Part shown: positions 18,869-26,071 of the stretch, one piece after another | How positions within the stretch are numbered: the stretch's first letter is position 1 | How the letters are laid out: every line of letters begins with the position of its first letter | From: SKGA01 sp051819745 | GTDB taxonomy: Archaea; Nanobdellota; Nanobdellia; Woesearchaeales; SKGA01 | Length of the DNA: 48,777 bases | NCBI GenBank assembly: GCA_051819745.1 | Contig: JBNJGO010000005.1 | Coordinates: 1-48,777 of the forward strand | Direction: 5' to 3' | Made by a program: the position numbers and the translations under genes | Notes under the pieces: model-generated | Databases searched by the model: none | What the model saw: the letters and a program-made list of their open reading frames with translations, nothing else | Told to the model about the DNA's origin: nothing

Positions 18869-20356
18869 TTATACCGCATCAACTTTTTGAAGTACTTCTT
18901 CAACTATTTTATCCGGAGATATGTTGTGTGCTTTACCTTTATAGTTCATGCTAACTCTATGTCTTAAAACAGATGGTGCTACAAATTTAATGTCGTCTGG
19001 CAAGACATAATTACGTCCTTCAAGCATTGCTTTAGCTTTTGCAGCGACACCCAAATAAATACTTGCACGAACTCCCGCACCATATTTTATGTATCGTATT
19101 CCTTCAATATTCTTGTTTTTTCCTCTTGTTGCTTCTACAATATTAAGAATGTATGTTCTTATTTTTTGAGATATATATACTGTTTTTACTTCTTTTTGGA
19201 TTTCCAGTAGTTCTTCTTTTGTTATTGCTTGGTGTACTGTTTTTCCTAGTTTACTTTTTGTTGTTGCGTTTTCAGTAATTATCTTTAGTTCGTCTTTGCG
19301 AGCAGGATAATCTAAAAATACTTTAAGCATAAACCTGTCAAGAACTGCCTCGGGGAGAGAGTATGTTCCTTTGTTTTCAAGAGGGTTTTGTGTTGCAAGA
19401 ACTAAGAATGGTGGTTGAAGGATGAACTCATCATTTTCAATGTTTATTTTTTTCTCTTGCATCGCTTCCATTACTGCAGCGTGCGTTTTTGGTGGTGCCC
19501 GGTTTATTTCGTCTGCGAGAACGAAATTAGCGAAAATAGGTCCCTTGTATGTTGTGAACTTTGAGGTTTTAGGATTATATATTTGCCCTCCAATAACGTC
19601 TGCAGGAAGTAAATCTGGAAGAAACTGTATACGTTTGAATGTGGTTCCCGAAATTGTTTTTTGCATCGTTTCAACAAGCAATGTTTTTGCAAGTCCTGGA
19701 ACTCCTTCCATCAGAATATGAGAATCACACATTAATGATATTGTAACTTGTTCTGTTATTTGTTCTTGTCCTATAAATACTTTTGATATTTCTTGTAACA
19801 TTCGTTTTAATTTTGCCGAATATCTTTTACAATTATTAATGCTGATGATTCCTTTTTGTTCAGTAGTTTGATATGTGTTTTCTGGATCTGGTTCTTCAAT
19901 TGTAGGTGTTTTTTCCTCTTGTTTTTCTTCTGCTTGAGAGTGCGGTTCTTGTCTTTCATTTACAATTGTTTCCTTCTCCTTTTGAATTGTTGGGTTAGGA
20001 AGAACTGTTTCTCGTTCTTGTTGTGTTTTTTTGAGCTGTTGAGATAATGCCTTATTTCGTTTTTCAATTTGATTGACTTTTTTTAGAAGTGTGGTGATAT
20101 TATTGTTTGTATTTTGTTTTGTTGTTTTTTTCTTAGTTGCTTTCTTTCTTGTGGTTTTTTTTGGTGGTCTTCCTGGACCTCGTTTTTTTTGAGTTGTGCT
20201 TCGTGTTGCTTTCTTTCTTGTGGTTTTTTTTGGTGGTCTTCCAGGACCTCTCTTTGTATTTGTTGTTTTTTTCTTAGTTGTTTTTCTTGTTCCTTTTTTT
20301 CGAGTATTTTTTGATTTAGAATATGATCTTGCTGTCTTACGTTTAGTTCTTGGCAC
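18869..20356 (-). CDS. MoxR-family AAA+ ATPase with an AT-hook-like N-terminal extension
   Basis: 495 residues from GTG at 20356, preceded by GAGGTG six bases upstream. An ATG at 20440 lies upstream of the predicted transcription start, so it is unlikely. Residues 1-100 are Lys/Arg/Thr-rich and contain KRGPGRPPKK twice, an AT-hook-like motif, encoded by two 46-base repeats. A coiled-coil-like segment and a Glu/Gln-rich linker follow. The C-terminal 320 residues are the MoxR ATPase: Walker A near GVPGLAKT, Walker B LADEINRAPPKTHAAVMEAM, sensor motif ATQNPLE, then the lid domain ending in RHRVSMNY. MoxR proteins usually have about 310-350 residues, so the basic N-terminal part is an addition. 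It heads the operon with DUF58 and VWA genes. Confidence 0.9.
   Translation of the reverse strand: MPRTKRKTARSYSKSKNTRKKGTRKTTKKKTTNTKRGPGRPPKKTTRKKATRSTTQKKRGPGRPPKKTTRKKATKKKTTKQNTNNNITTLLKKVNQIEKRNKALSQQLKKTQQERETVLPNPTIQKEKETIVNERQEPHSQAEEKQEEKTPTIEEPDPENTYQTTEQKGIISINNCKRYSAKLKRMLQEISKVFIGQEQITEQVTISLMCDSHILMEGVPGLAKTLLVETMQKTISGTTFKRIQFLPDLLPADVIGGQIYNPKTSKFTTYKGPIFANFVLADEINRAPPKTHAAVMEAMQEKKINIENDEFILQPPFLVLATQNPLENKGTYSLPEAVLDRFMLKVFLDYPARKDELKIITENATTKSKLGKTVHQAITKEELLEIQKEVKTVYISQKIRTYILNIVEATRGKNKNIEGIRYIKYGAGVRASIYLGVAAKAKAMLEGRNYVLPDDIKFVAPSVLRHRVSMNYKGKAHNISPDKIVEEVLQKVDAV
20136..20250 (-). repeat. Two 46-base direct repeats encoding AT-hook-like motifs
   Basis: Copies at 20136-20181 and 20205-20250 differ at one base and repeat with a period of 69 bases. 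Each encodes RGPGRPPKKTTRKKAT in the MoxR N-terminal extension. The near identity suggests a recent tandem duplication. Confidence 0.85.
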
Positions 20357-20436
20357 AAACCCCACCTCTTTTTTTTGTAATCTAGCGTCTAGTATTTTCA
20401 CTACTATTGCTCTTTTTGTATTCCTATGACTATTGA

Positions 20437-20452
20437 ACATTTATAAATATTT
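20437..20452 (-). promoter_or_regulatory. TATA box for the MoxR operon
   Basis: On the minus strand the site reads ATATTTATAAATG, centred near 20446. The predicted transcription start near 20419 leaves a leader of about 60 bases before the GTG at 20356. Confidence 0.6.
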
Positions 20453-20931
20453 TCTTTTCATAGTCTCACTCCCAAAAGATAGTATTAACAATTTTGCATA
20501 TTTATTATTCGTTCCGATCTTCCCAAAAACACCTTCGTTGAGGTTTTTTCCCTTCCACATTTTATGGTGAAAGTTGTTTTTTATCTTGTTGGTTATACAA
20601 TGTTATTCCTTTTGGGACAGAGCCCTTTTCATCAAACTTTTTTCTGCCTTGATTTTATATGTTATTGCTATGTGTTGTATTATACTCTGAAATAATTATG
20701 CTTTCATTAGAGCGGTAGTATCATCATCTTGTGTTTGTTATTTTTTTAGGTCATAAAAAATATTGTAAATATCTTATTACATACATTTATTGCATATTCT
20801 ATACTATGTAATTATTGTAAAAACATTTATTAATAATGGTTATGTTGTTGGTGTTTATTATGGTGTTTAGTTGTTTATATGAGGATTATTTTATAATAAA
20901 TTACCCCTTTACACTGTTAAGAGAAAACGAA

Positions 20932-20943
20932 AATTTATAAATA
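20932..20943 (+). promoter_or_regulatory. TATA box for the secreted protein at 21053
   Basis: AATTTATAAATA, with predicted transcription start near 20965 and a leader of about 88 bases. Two stem-loops lie in or next to the leader: AGTGTGGT/ACCATACT at 20955-20974 and CCACTTT/AAAGTGG at 20993-21009. Confidence 0.6.
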
Positions 20944-21052
20944 AATGGCACTTCAGTGTGGTTGAAACCATACTGATATGCGTTTCACAGCTCCACTTTC
21001 CAAAAGTGGTGTATTTGTAACGCACAAAAAAAGTGGTGAGGTGTTTAATAAA

Positions 21053-21739
21053 ATGAAAAAATTAATGATGGTAATGATTGCACTAGTTGGTGTAGTTATG
21101 ACTGTAGGAATGGCTTTTGCAGCAACTCCACAAGGGGCAAATGTGGAATCTAATACTGATGAAGGTGAATTCGCAGGTGTAACTGCTGGAACTGTAGATG
21201 TCACTGATGGTCATATATACAATAATGACTTGAACACGACAATGTCAACATACCGATGGTCTGGTATTTATGGAAATGTTTCAGGAAACATTGTATTAAG
21301 CGATGATGATTCTGATGTTTTGTACGACTGGACTGCACAAGGTAGGTTAGTTTACGCTTCCGAAGGAACTCCTGATTGGACAACTCTTGGAGATGCCGTT
21401 GAAGGTGATGTAACAACTGCTTATGCTCATCTTGGTGGTACTGATAGCGATAACTATGCTACAACGTTCACAGGTACTTCTGAAGACATTGGATCTGGTT
21501 TGTTTTCAATCAATTCTGACTTTGCTCAAACTTATGACAACGAAACAACTGCAAGTTGGAAAACATACTCTTTGACAGATGGTTCTTCTAACATTGTATT
21601 TGCGGGTCTTGTTCAACCATCTGGCGCAGCAAGTTATAAAGGTTCAACTGTTGATTATCAGATGATCGTTCCAGAAGATGGAACTGTTGCAACTGGTACT
21701 GGTACAACAACTTATAACTTGTACGCAGAACTACAATAA
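21053..21739 (+). CDS. Small secreted protein, stand-alone WxGxYGN domain (paralogue 1)
   Basis: 228 residues. ATG at 21053 chosen because GAGGTG at 21038-21043 precedes it and the N-terminus is then a classic signal peptide (MKKLMMVMIALVGV... AFA, cut before ATPQG). The mature protein has YRWSGIYGNVSGNIVLSDDD from residue 67, an FAGL ... SYKGSTVDYQMIVP stretch near the end and a final TTTYNLYAEL. It has no Cys and no membrane anchor. Residues 69-228 match the protein at 21947 and the C-terminal domain of the giant protein at 1-8861. The strong ribosome site, own TATA box, structured leader and T-rich terminator suggest high expression. Family not recognised by name; a surface or filament subunit is possible. 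Confidence 0.8.
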   Translation: MKKLMMVMIALVGVVMTVGMAFAATPQGANVESNTDEGEFAGVTAGTVDVTDGHIYNNDLNTTMSTYRWSGIYGNVSGNIVLSDDDSDVLYDWTAQGRLVYASEGTPDWTTLGDAVEGDVTTAYAHLGGTDSDNYATTFTGTSEDIGSGLFSINSDFAQTYDNETTASWKTYSLTDGSSNIVFAGLVQPSGAASYKGSTVDYQMIVPEDGTVATGTGTTTYNLYAELQ

Positions 21740-21751
21740 ATGGAAACGTTG

Positions 21752-21780
21752 TTTCCTTTTTTTATTTTTTTATTTTTTGA
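21752..21780 (+). terminator. T-rich terminator after the secreted protein at 21053
   Basis: CCTTTTTTTATTTTTTTATT follows the stop codon by about 10 bases. Runs of T on the coding strand terminate archaeal RNA polymerase. Confidence 0.6.
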
Positions 21781-21874
21781 TTAATTTATGTTTATTTCAA
21801 CTACATAAAGCCATATATCAAAGTTATGAAATTGATTAAATATAATTATTTATTACTTGATGATTGAGAACAAA

Positions 21875-21885
21875 CTTTATAAAAT
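21875..21885 (+). promoter_or_regulatory. TATA box for the secreted protein at 21947
   Basis: CTTTATAAAAT, with predicted start near 21906 and a leader of about 40 bases containing GAGGTG before the ATG. Confidence 0.6.
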
Positions 21886-21946
21886 ACTTTGGTCTCATGA
21901 AGTTCAAGTATTGTAAATTAATAAAAAACAATGAGGTGTTTTTGTA

Positions 21947-22603
21947 ATGAATATGGGAAAATTATTCGCTATCTTTGCAGTGTTTTTGATGACTGCTTCG
22001 CTAGCTTTCGCAGCTCCAGGTGGTGCAAGTACTACCGTTGGTGCTAGTGAGCAAGCGTCCGGAACATCATCAACTGCTGTTGATACAGAAGGCGGAAATG
22101 TTACATCTGTTGATGTATCTGGAACCAGTGTTACTGGTAAATGGGCAGGTTTCTTCGGAAACATAAGTGGAAATATTATGCTTGGCGACTCATCAAATAA
22201 TGAGTTTTTCGAATGGACTGTTAGTAATGTTACAGGTGCTGTAGTTTATGCTGCAAACACATCTGTTACTGACTGGGGTCTTACAGCGGCTGCTGAAGCT
22301 GATATGCCTTCATATGTTCAAGGTTCAGGAACTGATAACTTTACCAATACATTCACAGCGACTGAAGCGTTCAATTCGAACTCGGTATCTGTAGCTAGTG
22401 CTCCTGTTGCTACAACATGGAACTCTACTGGTGTTGGAAACTTGAAAACGTACGCTTTAAAGAGTGGTGCTGATAGTGCTTCGGTTTTCGCTGGAATGGC
22501 AGTTGATGATACTGATGGTTTCAACGGTAACTCTGTTGATTATCAAATTGTTGTTCCTTCAGAATCAACAACAACATACAGTTTCTATTTAGAACTACCA
22601 TAA
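21947..22603 (+). CDS. Small secreted protein, stand-alone WxGxYGN domain (paralogue 2)
   Basis: 218 residues; GAGGTG at 21933-21938 precedes the ATG. Signal peptide at residues 1-22 ending LAFA before APGGA. Mature part: GKWAGFFGNISGNIMLGD from residue 65, an acidic middle, then VFAGMAV ... FNGNSVDYQIVVP and a final TTYSFYLELP. It aligns with the protein at 21053 over nearly its full mature length, so the pair arose by duplication; each copy has its own promoter and terminator. No Cys, no anchor. Function not known; see the giant protein, whose last domain has the same pattern. Confidence 0.8.
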   Translation: MNMGKLFAIFAVFLMTASLAFAAPGGASTTVGASEQASGTSSTAVDTEGGNVTSVDVSGTSVTGKWAGFFGNISGNIMLGDSSNNEFFEWTVSNVTGAVVYAANTSVTDWGLTAAAEADMPSYVQGSGTDNFTNTFTATEAFNSNSVSVASAPVATTWNSTGVGNLKTYALKSGADSASVFAGMAVDDTDGFNGNSVDYQIVVPSESTTTYSFYLELP

Positions 22604-22605
22604 GG

Positions 22606-22636
22606 TTGTTGTTTTTTTTTATTTTTTTATTTTTCT
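22606..22636 (+). terminator. T-rich terminator after the secreted protein at 21947
   Basis: A T-rich run with A and G interruptions begins about three bases after the stop codon and closely resembles the one at 21752. Confidence 0.6.
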
Positions 22637-22792
22637 GTTCATTCTTTTCGATCTAGCAATTGTTATGTTTACTATTATTTTGCTTTAGTCTTATAGTTTT
22701 TTTTCGTTGTAATTGGTTTTTTCATAGGCTTTGTTCAAAAGCAATGTGAGGATTTACAATCATTTATTTTGGACGACACCTTTCATTCGAAA

Positions 22793-22803
22793 CATTTATA
22801 AAA
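22793..22803 (+). promoter_or_regulatory. TATA box for the surface protein at 22840
   Basis: CATTTATAAAA, centred about 42 bases before the ATG, giving a short leader of about 15 bases with GTTGAG as a weak ribosome site. Confidence 0.55.
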
Positions 22804-22839
22804 ACATGTTCTTCTCAGTATAGGTAAAGGGTTGAGAAA

Positions 22840-24657
22840 ATGATATCAAAAAAAGTGTTTTTTACGTTGTGGGGTGTTGTGTTTTTACTGTTTTTATCTT
22901 CGCTTGCTTACTCTGCAGATATTCATGTCGCTAATTCTGAAGACTGGAAAGATGTTTATAGTGTTATGCTAAAAAGTTCCTTGGAAGATAATAAAGGGTT
23001 TTTTCTCAATTCAGATACTTTAACAGGTTTTACTGAAGTCACTTCTCGAAATGATGATATTTTTTTATATGAATCAAATAATCCTTACATTAATAATCTT
23101 GATGGGCAATTATCTTCTGTCGGTTATACTACTCAAGTGGGTTCTGAATCTTCTCAAATGAATTTAGATCTCGATCCTCGTAACGGTAAGTATTATGTGA
23201 TTTCTTCTGATAATCCTCGAGTAGGTCTTTCTTTAGCGCCTCTCGCGATCAAGGAAAATGCGTGGGTGTTTATTGTTGATGATCAAACTGCTGGTCAAAT
23301 CGCAAATCGTCTTGAAGATGCTGATTCTGTTATTGCTGTAGGAAATTTTAAAAGAACTGTTCTTGAACAAATTGAAGATACGTTCACAGAATGGATTGAT
23401 AATGATAATTTATATGCTAATAGTCAAGAATTAGCTGATCGATTCGGTGTTGATGATACTGTTATTCTTGCAGATGGTTCTTTTCTCGAAGTTGAATTTT
23501 TTAGTGGAAGGACGCCGGTTGTAGTTTCAGGTCATAATAAAATTCTTAATGATACTTATTCTTTTTTGAAAGAAAAAGATGTTTCTTCTGTTGTTATTGT
23601 TGGAAATAAACTTTCCACTATTGGCGAACAAATAAGATCGCGAAGCAATAAAGAAATAAGTATATTTATTAAATTCGGTCAGAGCGATACCTCAAATACT
23701 GGAACTGTTTATGCTCTGACAATGTATCCTTTACCAAAACCAACTCTTTCTCTGACGGTGAGTGATGCGATTTATGATCCTGAAAATGAAGAATTAATCG
23801 CTCGTTTCAGAAATCTTGGTTCTGCAGGAGTATACGAAGTCTCTTCGATAACTGTAAAATCAAATGATGTTGAATTAGTAAGTGCTTCTGATGATTCTGT
23901 TCGTTACTTGGCTTCTGGTGAAACATTGCCTGTTTCATTTAATGTTAGTCTTTCCCCTTCAGAAATTACTAATGAGACTATGGTTGAATTCTATACTTCG
24001 TTCGGAGTTTATCCTTCTCAACTTGAATCTTTTTTAACAATGGAAAATAAGTTTGGTCCTCCTTTTGCAATCCCTTTAACTCTGAAAAATCTTGATGATG
24101 ATAATACTAAGTTAGAGATTGAAGATGTTGCTTATTATAAGAGTCTTAATCGTATTGGGATTAGTTTGTACAATAATGGTTCTCAGGATGCTTATGTTTC
24201 AACAAAAATCCATAATGTTGTTATTAATGGTATTGAACAAACCCTCTATAAAGAAAGTGAAGTTCAATCTGGAAAGTTAAAAACAGTTTATGTTCCGGCA
24301 TCTCTTGATAAAATTGATATTGAGGATAATGATAAATTTTCACTAGTTATAACCTATGGTGCTAATAAAGATTTAAAACTTAAAAGTATTCGTGCAGAGT
24401 ATCCATTCAAAATAGTTTCAGGTATTAATACCACTATGCTTGTTGGAGCTATTGTTGTGGTGTTGTTGTTAGTTGGTACTCTTCTCTTTTTCAAAAAGAA
24501 AAAGTCATCAAAGAAGCCGTCTAGTGGTGCTTCTTCCAAGAAAAAGTCCGGTTCTGATGCTAGTTCTAAAAAAGAGTCTTCGAAAAAAGAAGAAAACAAA
24601 CCTTCTTCAAAAAAGAAAACTCCTGCAAAAAAGAAGTCCAACAAGAAATCCTCTTAA
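22840..24657 (+). CDS. Membrane-anchored surface protein with a Lys/Ser-rich tail
   Basis: 605 residues. Signal peptide at residues 1-24 (KK then a long hydrophobic core, ending AYSA). The N-terminal half contains alternating motifs such as ADSVIAVGN, DDTVILADGS and SSVVIVGN, reminiscent of cell-wall-binding repeat 2 domains, a weak resemblance. Two beta-sandwich-like parts follow. A transmembrane helix (MLVGAIVVVLLLVGTLLFF) near residue 537 is followed by about 50 residues almost entirely Lys, Ser, Pro and Glu, which would lie in the cytoplasm. It has its own promoter, just after the two small secreted proteins. It could anchor or organise them; that is inference. Confidence 0.75.
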   Translation: MISKKVFFTLWGVVFLLFLSSLAYSADIHVANSEDWKDVYSVMLKSSLEDNKGFFLNSDTLTGFTEVTSRNDDIFLYESNNPYINNLDGQLSSVGYTTQVGSESSQMNLDLDPRNGKYYVISSDNPRVGLSLAPLAIKENAWVFIVDDQTAGQIANRLEDADSVIAVGNFKRTVLEQIEDTFTEWIDNDNLYANSQELADRFGVDDTVILADGSFLEVEFFSGRTPVVVSGHNKILNDTYSFLKEKDVSSVVIVGNKLSTIGEQIRSRSNKEISIFIKFGQSDTSNTGTVYALTMYPLPKPTLSLTVSDAIYDPENEELIARFRNLGSAGVYEVSSITVKSNDVELVSASDDSVRYLASGETLPVSFNVSLSPSEITNETMVEFYTSFGVYPSQLESFLTMENKFGPPFAIPLTLKNLDDDNTKLEIEDVAYYKSLNRIGISLYNNGSQDAYVSTKIHNVVINGIEQTLYKESEVQSGKLKTVYVPASLDKIDIEDNDKFSLVITYGANKDLKLKSIRAEYPFKIVSGINTTMLVGAIVVVLLLVGTLLFFKKKKSSKKPSSGASSKKKSGSDASSKKESSKKEENKPSSKKKTPAKKKSNKKSS

Positions 24658-24773
24658 AATCAAACAATTAATGGTAATATTTTTTTCTATTTTTTATTAT
24701 ATTCTTTCTTTATACCTGTGCTGTTTCATGTAATATATAAACGCACTTCTTTTTGAACAACCTTTTATTCGCA

Positions 24774-24784
24774 ATATTTAAAAA
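24774..24784 (+). promoter_or_regulatory. TATA box, leaderless gene at 24807
   Basis: ATATTTAAAAA centred about 28 bases before the ATG, so the transcript should begin at or within a base or two of the start codon. Confidence 0.6.
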
Positions 24785-24806
24785 CATTCTTCTCTGACTT
24801 TAGTAC

Positions 24807-25241
24807 ATGGCTCGCAGAAAACCACTTCCGTTTTGGACGTTTCTTGTCGTAGGTATTCTTATCTCTGGTTATGCTTTAATAATTCGTCTTACAAGTGATA
24901 GTGTTAACGAGAATGCAATGGAATTATTCATTTACATTGGCTTGTTTTTCATGCTTTTAGGCGGTGTTAAATGGCTTATGAGGTGGTTGAAAAAAGATTC
25001 TCTTTCTGAGAAAAAACTTGCTGAGCGCATTGGTGGTGTTGATACTATTGATAAAGATGAATCTGCTCTTCTCAAAGAAAAACGAGCTCGTTTACAACAA
25101 AAGCGACAACAATCAGCTCCTAATAAAGGAAATTCTCAAAATAATGCTACGACTCCTCGCATCATATTATGTTCTAAGTGTCAAACAAAGAATTTTTCCA
25201 CTTCAAATTATTGTCATATGTGTGGTTCTTCTTTGAAATAA
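24807..25241 (+). CDS. Membrane protein with C-terminal zinc ribbon
   Basis: 144 residues. Two transmembrane helices in the first 60 residues (FWTFLVVGILISGYALII and LFIYIGLFFMLLGGVKWL), a basic, Gln-rich helical linker, and a C-terminal zinc ribbon with CSKC and CHMC spaced by 13 residues. Such ribbons at the end of small archaeal membrane proteins bind one zinc; the role is not established. It appears leaderless and is followed by its own gap before the nitroreductase. Confidence 0.8.
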   Translation: MARRKPLPFWTFLVVGILISGYALIIRLTSDSVNENAMELFIYIGLFFMLLGGVKWLMRWLKKDSLSEKKLAERIGGVDTIDKDESALLKEKRARLQQKRQQSAPNKGNSQNNATTPRIILCSKCQTKNFSTSNYCHMCGSSLK

Positions 25242-25284
25242 TCCTGTGTGTTCATTTCTTTAGTTATTGTCTTTTATTCAAAAA

Positions 25285-25294
25285 GTTTTTAAAC
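25285..25294 (+). promoter_or_regulatory. TATA box, leaderless nitroreductase gene
   Basis: GTTTTTAAAC centred 27 bases before the ATG at 25317, which favours that codon over the GTG at 25308. Confidence 0.55.
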
Positions 25295-25316
25295 AATTAC
25301 TTCTTTAGTGGAGATT

Positions 25317-25997
25317 ATGGGACAAGACACGATGAAAACAATCTTCTCACGACGAAGCTGTCGTTTGTATAAACGAAAGAAAATTCCTCGGGAGTTAGTA
25401 TATCGTTGTGTTGAAGCTGGTATGAAAGCACCGTCAGCAGGTAACGTTCAAGATACTGTTTTTGTAGTAACATCAAAAAAAGATATCATCAACAAATTAC
25501 CTGAATTGTGCATGGGTCAAGATTGGATATCTTCTGCACCAACCGTTATTGCAGTGTGTTCCCAACCTCAAAAGATGGCTGAATGGTATGGTGAGCGTGG
25601 CAGACACGTTTTTTCTGTTCAAAATGCAGCTGCATCCACTCAAAATATTCTTCTCTCAGCACAAGCTAGTGGTCTCGCATCCTGCTGGATTGGTGGTTTC
25701 GATCAGGAAAAAGTCGATTCTCTTTTTGGAGTGAAAGGAAAAGGTCGGGTTGAAGCTATCGTGACGCTAGGTTATTGTAAGCAACGTATTCGTTCTAAAG
25801 ACGAGAAAAATATTGAATTACGTCTCTTTTTTGATTCTTTCGGAAATTGGCGTTATAATGAAGACTTGTATCGTAGAGATTACGCGTTGAATATTGAAAA
25901 TAAGGTTAAAGAGTCGTTTTCTGATTCTGATTCCTTTGCTTCTCAACTAAAAGGTTCTTTTTCTGATTTGAAAGAAAAATTTTCTAAGAAAAAATAA
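25317..25997 (+). CDS. Nitroreductase-family FMN oxidoreductase
   Basis: 226 residues. The first half has the nitroreductase signature: RRSCRLY near the N-terminus (phosphate of FMN), APSAGNVQ, then NAAASTQNILLSAQASGLASCWIGGFD, the conserved helix and loop of the fold. These enzymes reduce nitro compounds, quinones or flavins using NAD(P)H, usually as dimers. The last 45 residues are a charged extension rich in Ser, Asp and Lys, longer than usual. The substrate cannot be told from sequence. Start chosen from the leaderless promoter spacing. Confidence 0.85.
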   Translation: MGQDTMKTIFSRRSCRLYKRKKIPRELVYRCVEAGMKAPSAGNVQDTVFVVTSKKDIINKLPELCMGQDWISSAPTVIAVCSQPQKMAEWYGERGRHVFSVQNAAASTQNILLSAQASGLASCWIGGFDQEKVDSLFGVKGKGRVEAIVTLGYCKQRIRSKDEKNIELRLFFDSFGNWRYNEDLYRRDYALNIENKVKESFSDSDSFASQLKGSFSDLKEKFSKKK

Positions 25998-26036
25998 TCT
26001 TTTCACCGGAAATATGACTGGACACTCCCTCGCAAC

Positions 26037-26046
26037 TTTTTTAAAA
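26037..26046 (+). promoter_or_regulatory. TATA box, leaderless helicase-truD operon
   Basis: A T-rich TTTTTTAAAA element centred about 30 bases before the ATG at 26072. Confidence 0.5.
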
Positions 26047-26071
26047 CAACACGTGTTGTCTTTGTATTCTC

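Larger units (their letters stand above)
20357..21052. other. Intergenic region between the divergent MoxR and secreted-protein genes
   Basis: About 700 bases without a supported gene. It holds the MoxR promoter (20437-20452, minus), a T-rich AT-rich central part without clear structure, and the promoter and leader of the gene at 21053. A 34-codon hydrophobic frame at 20836 has no good promoter or ribosome site. Confidence 0.6.

Noticed and set aside
20441..20930. Possible structured RNA between divergent genes
   Set aside because: The sequence is T-rich with no stable long stem and no box motifs that I could see.
20836..20940. 34-codon hydrophobic frame
   Set aside because: No GGTG, no well-placed TATA box, and it runs into the promoter of the next gene.
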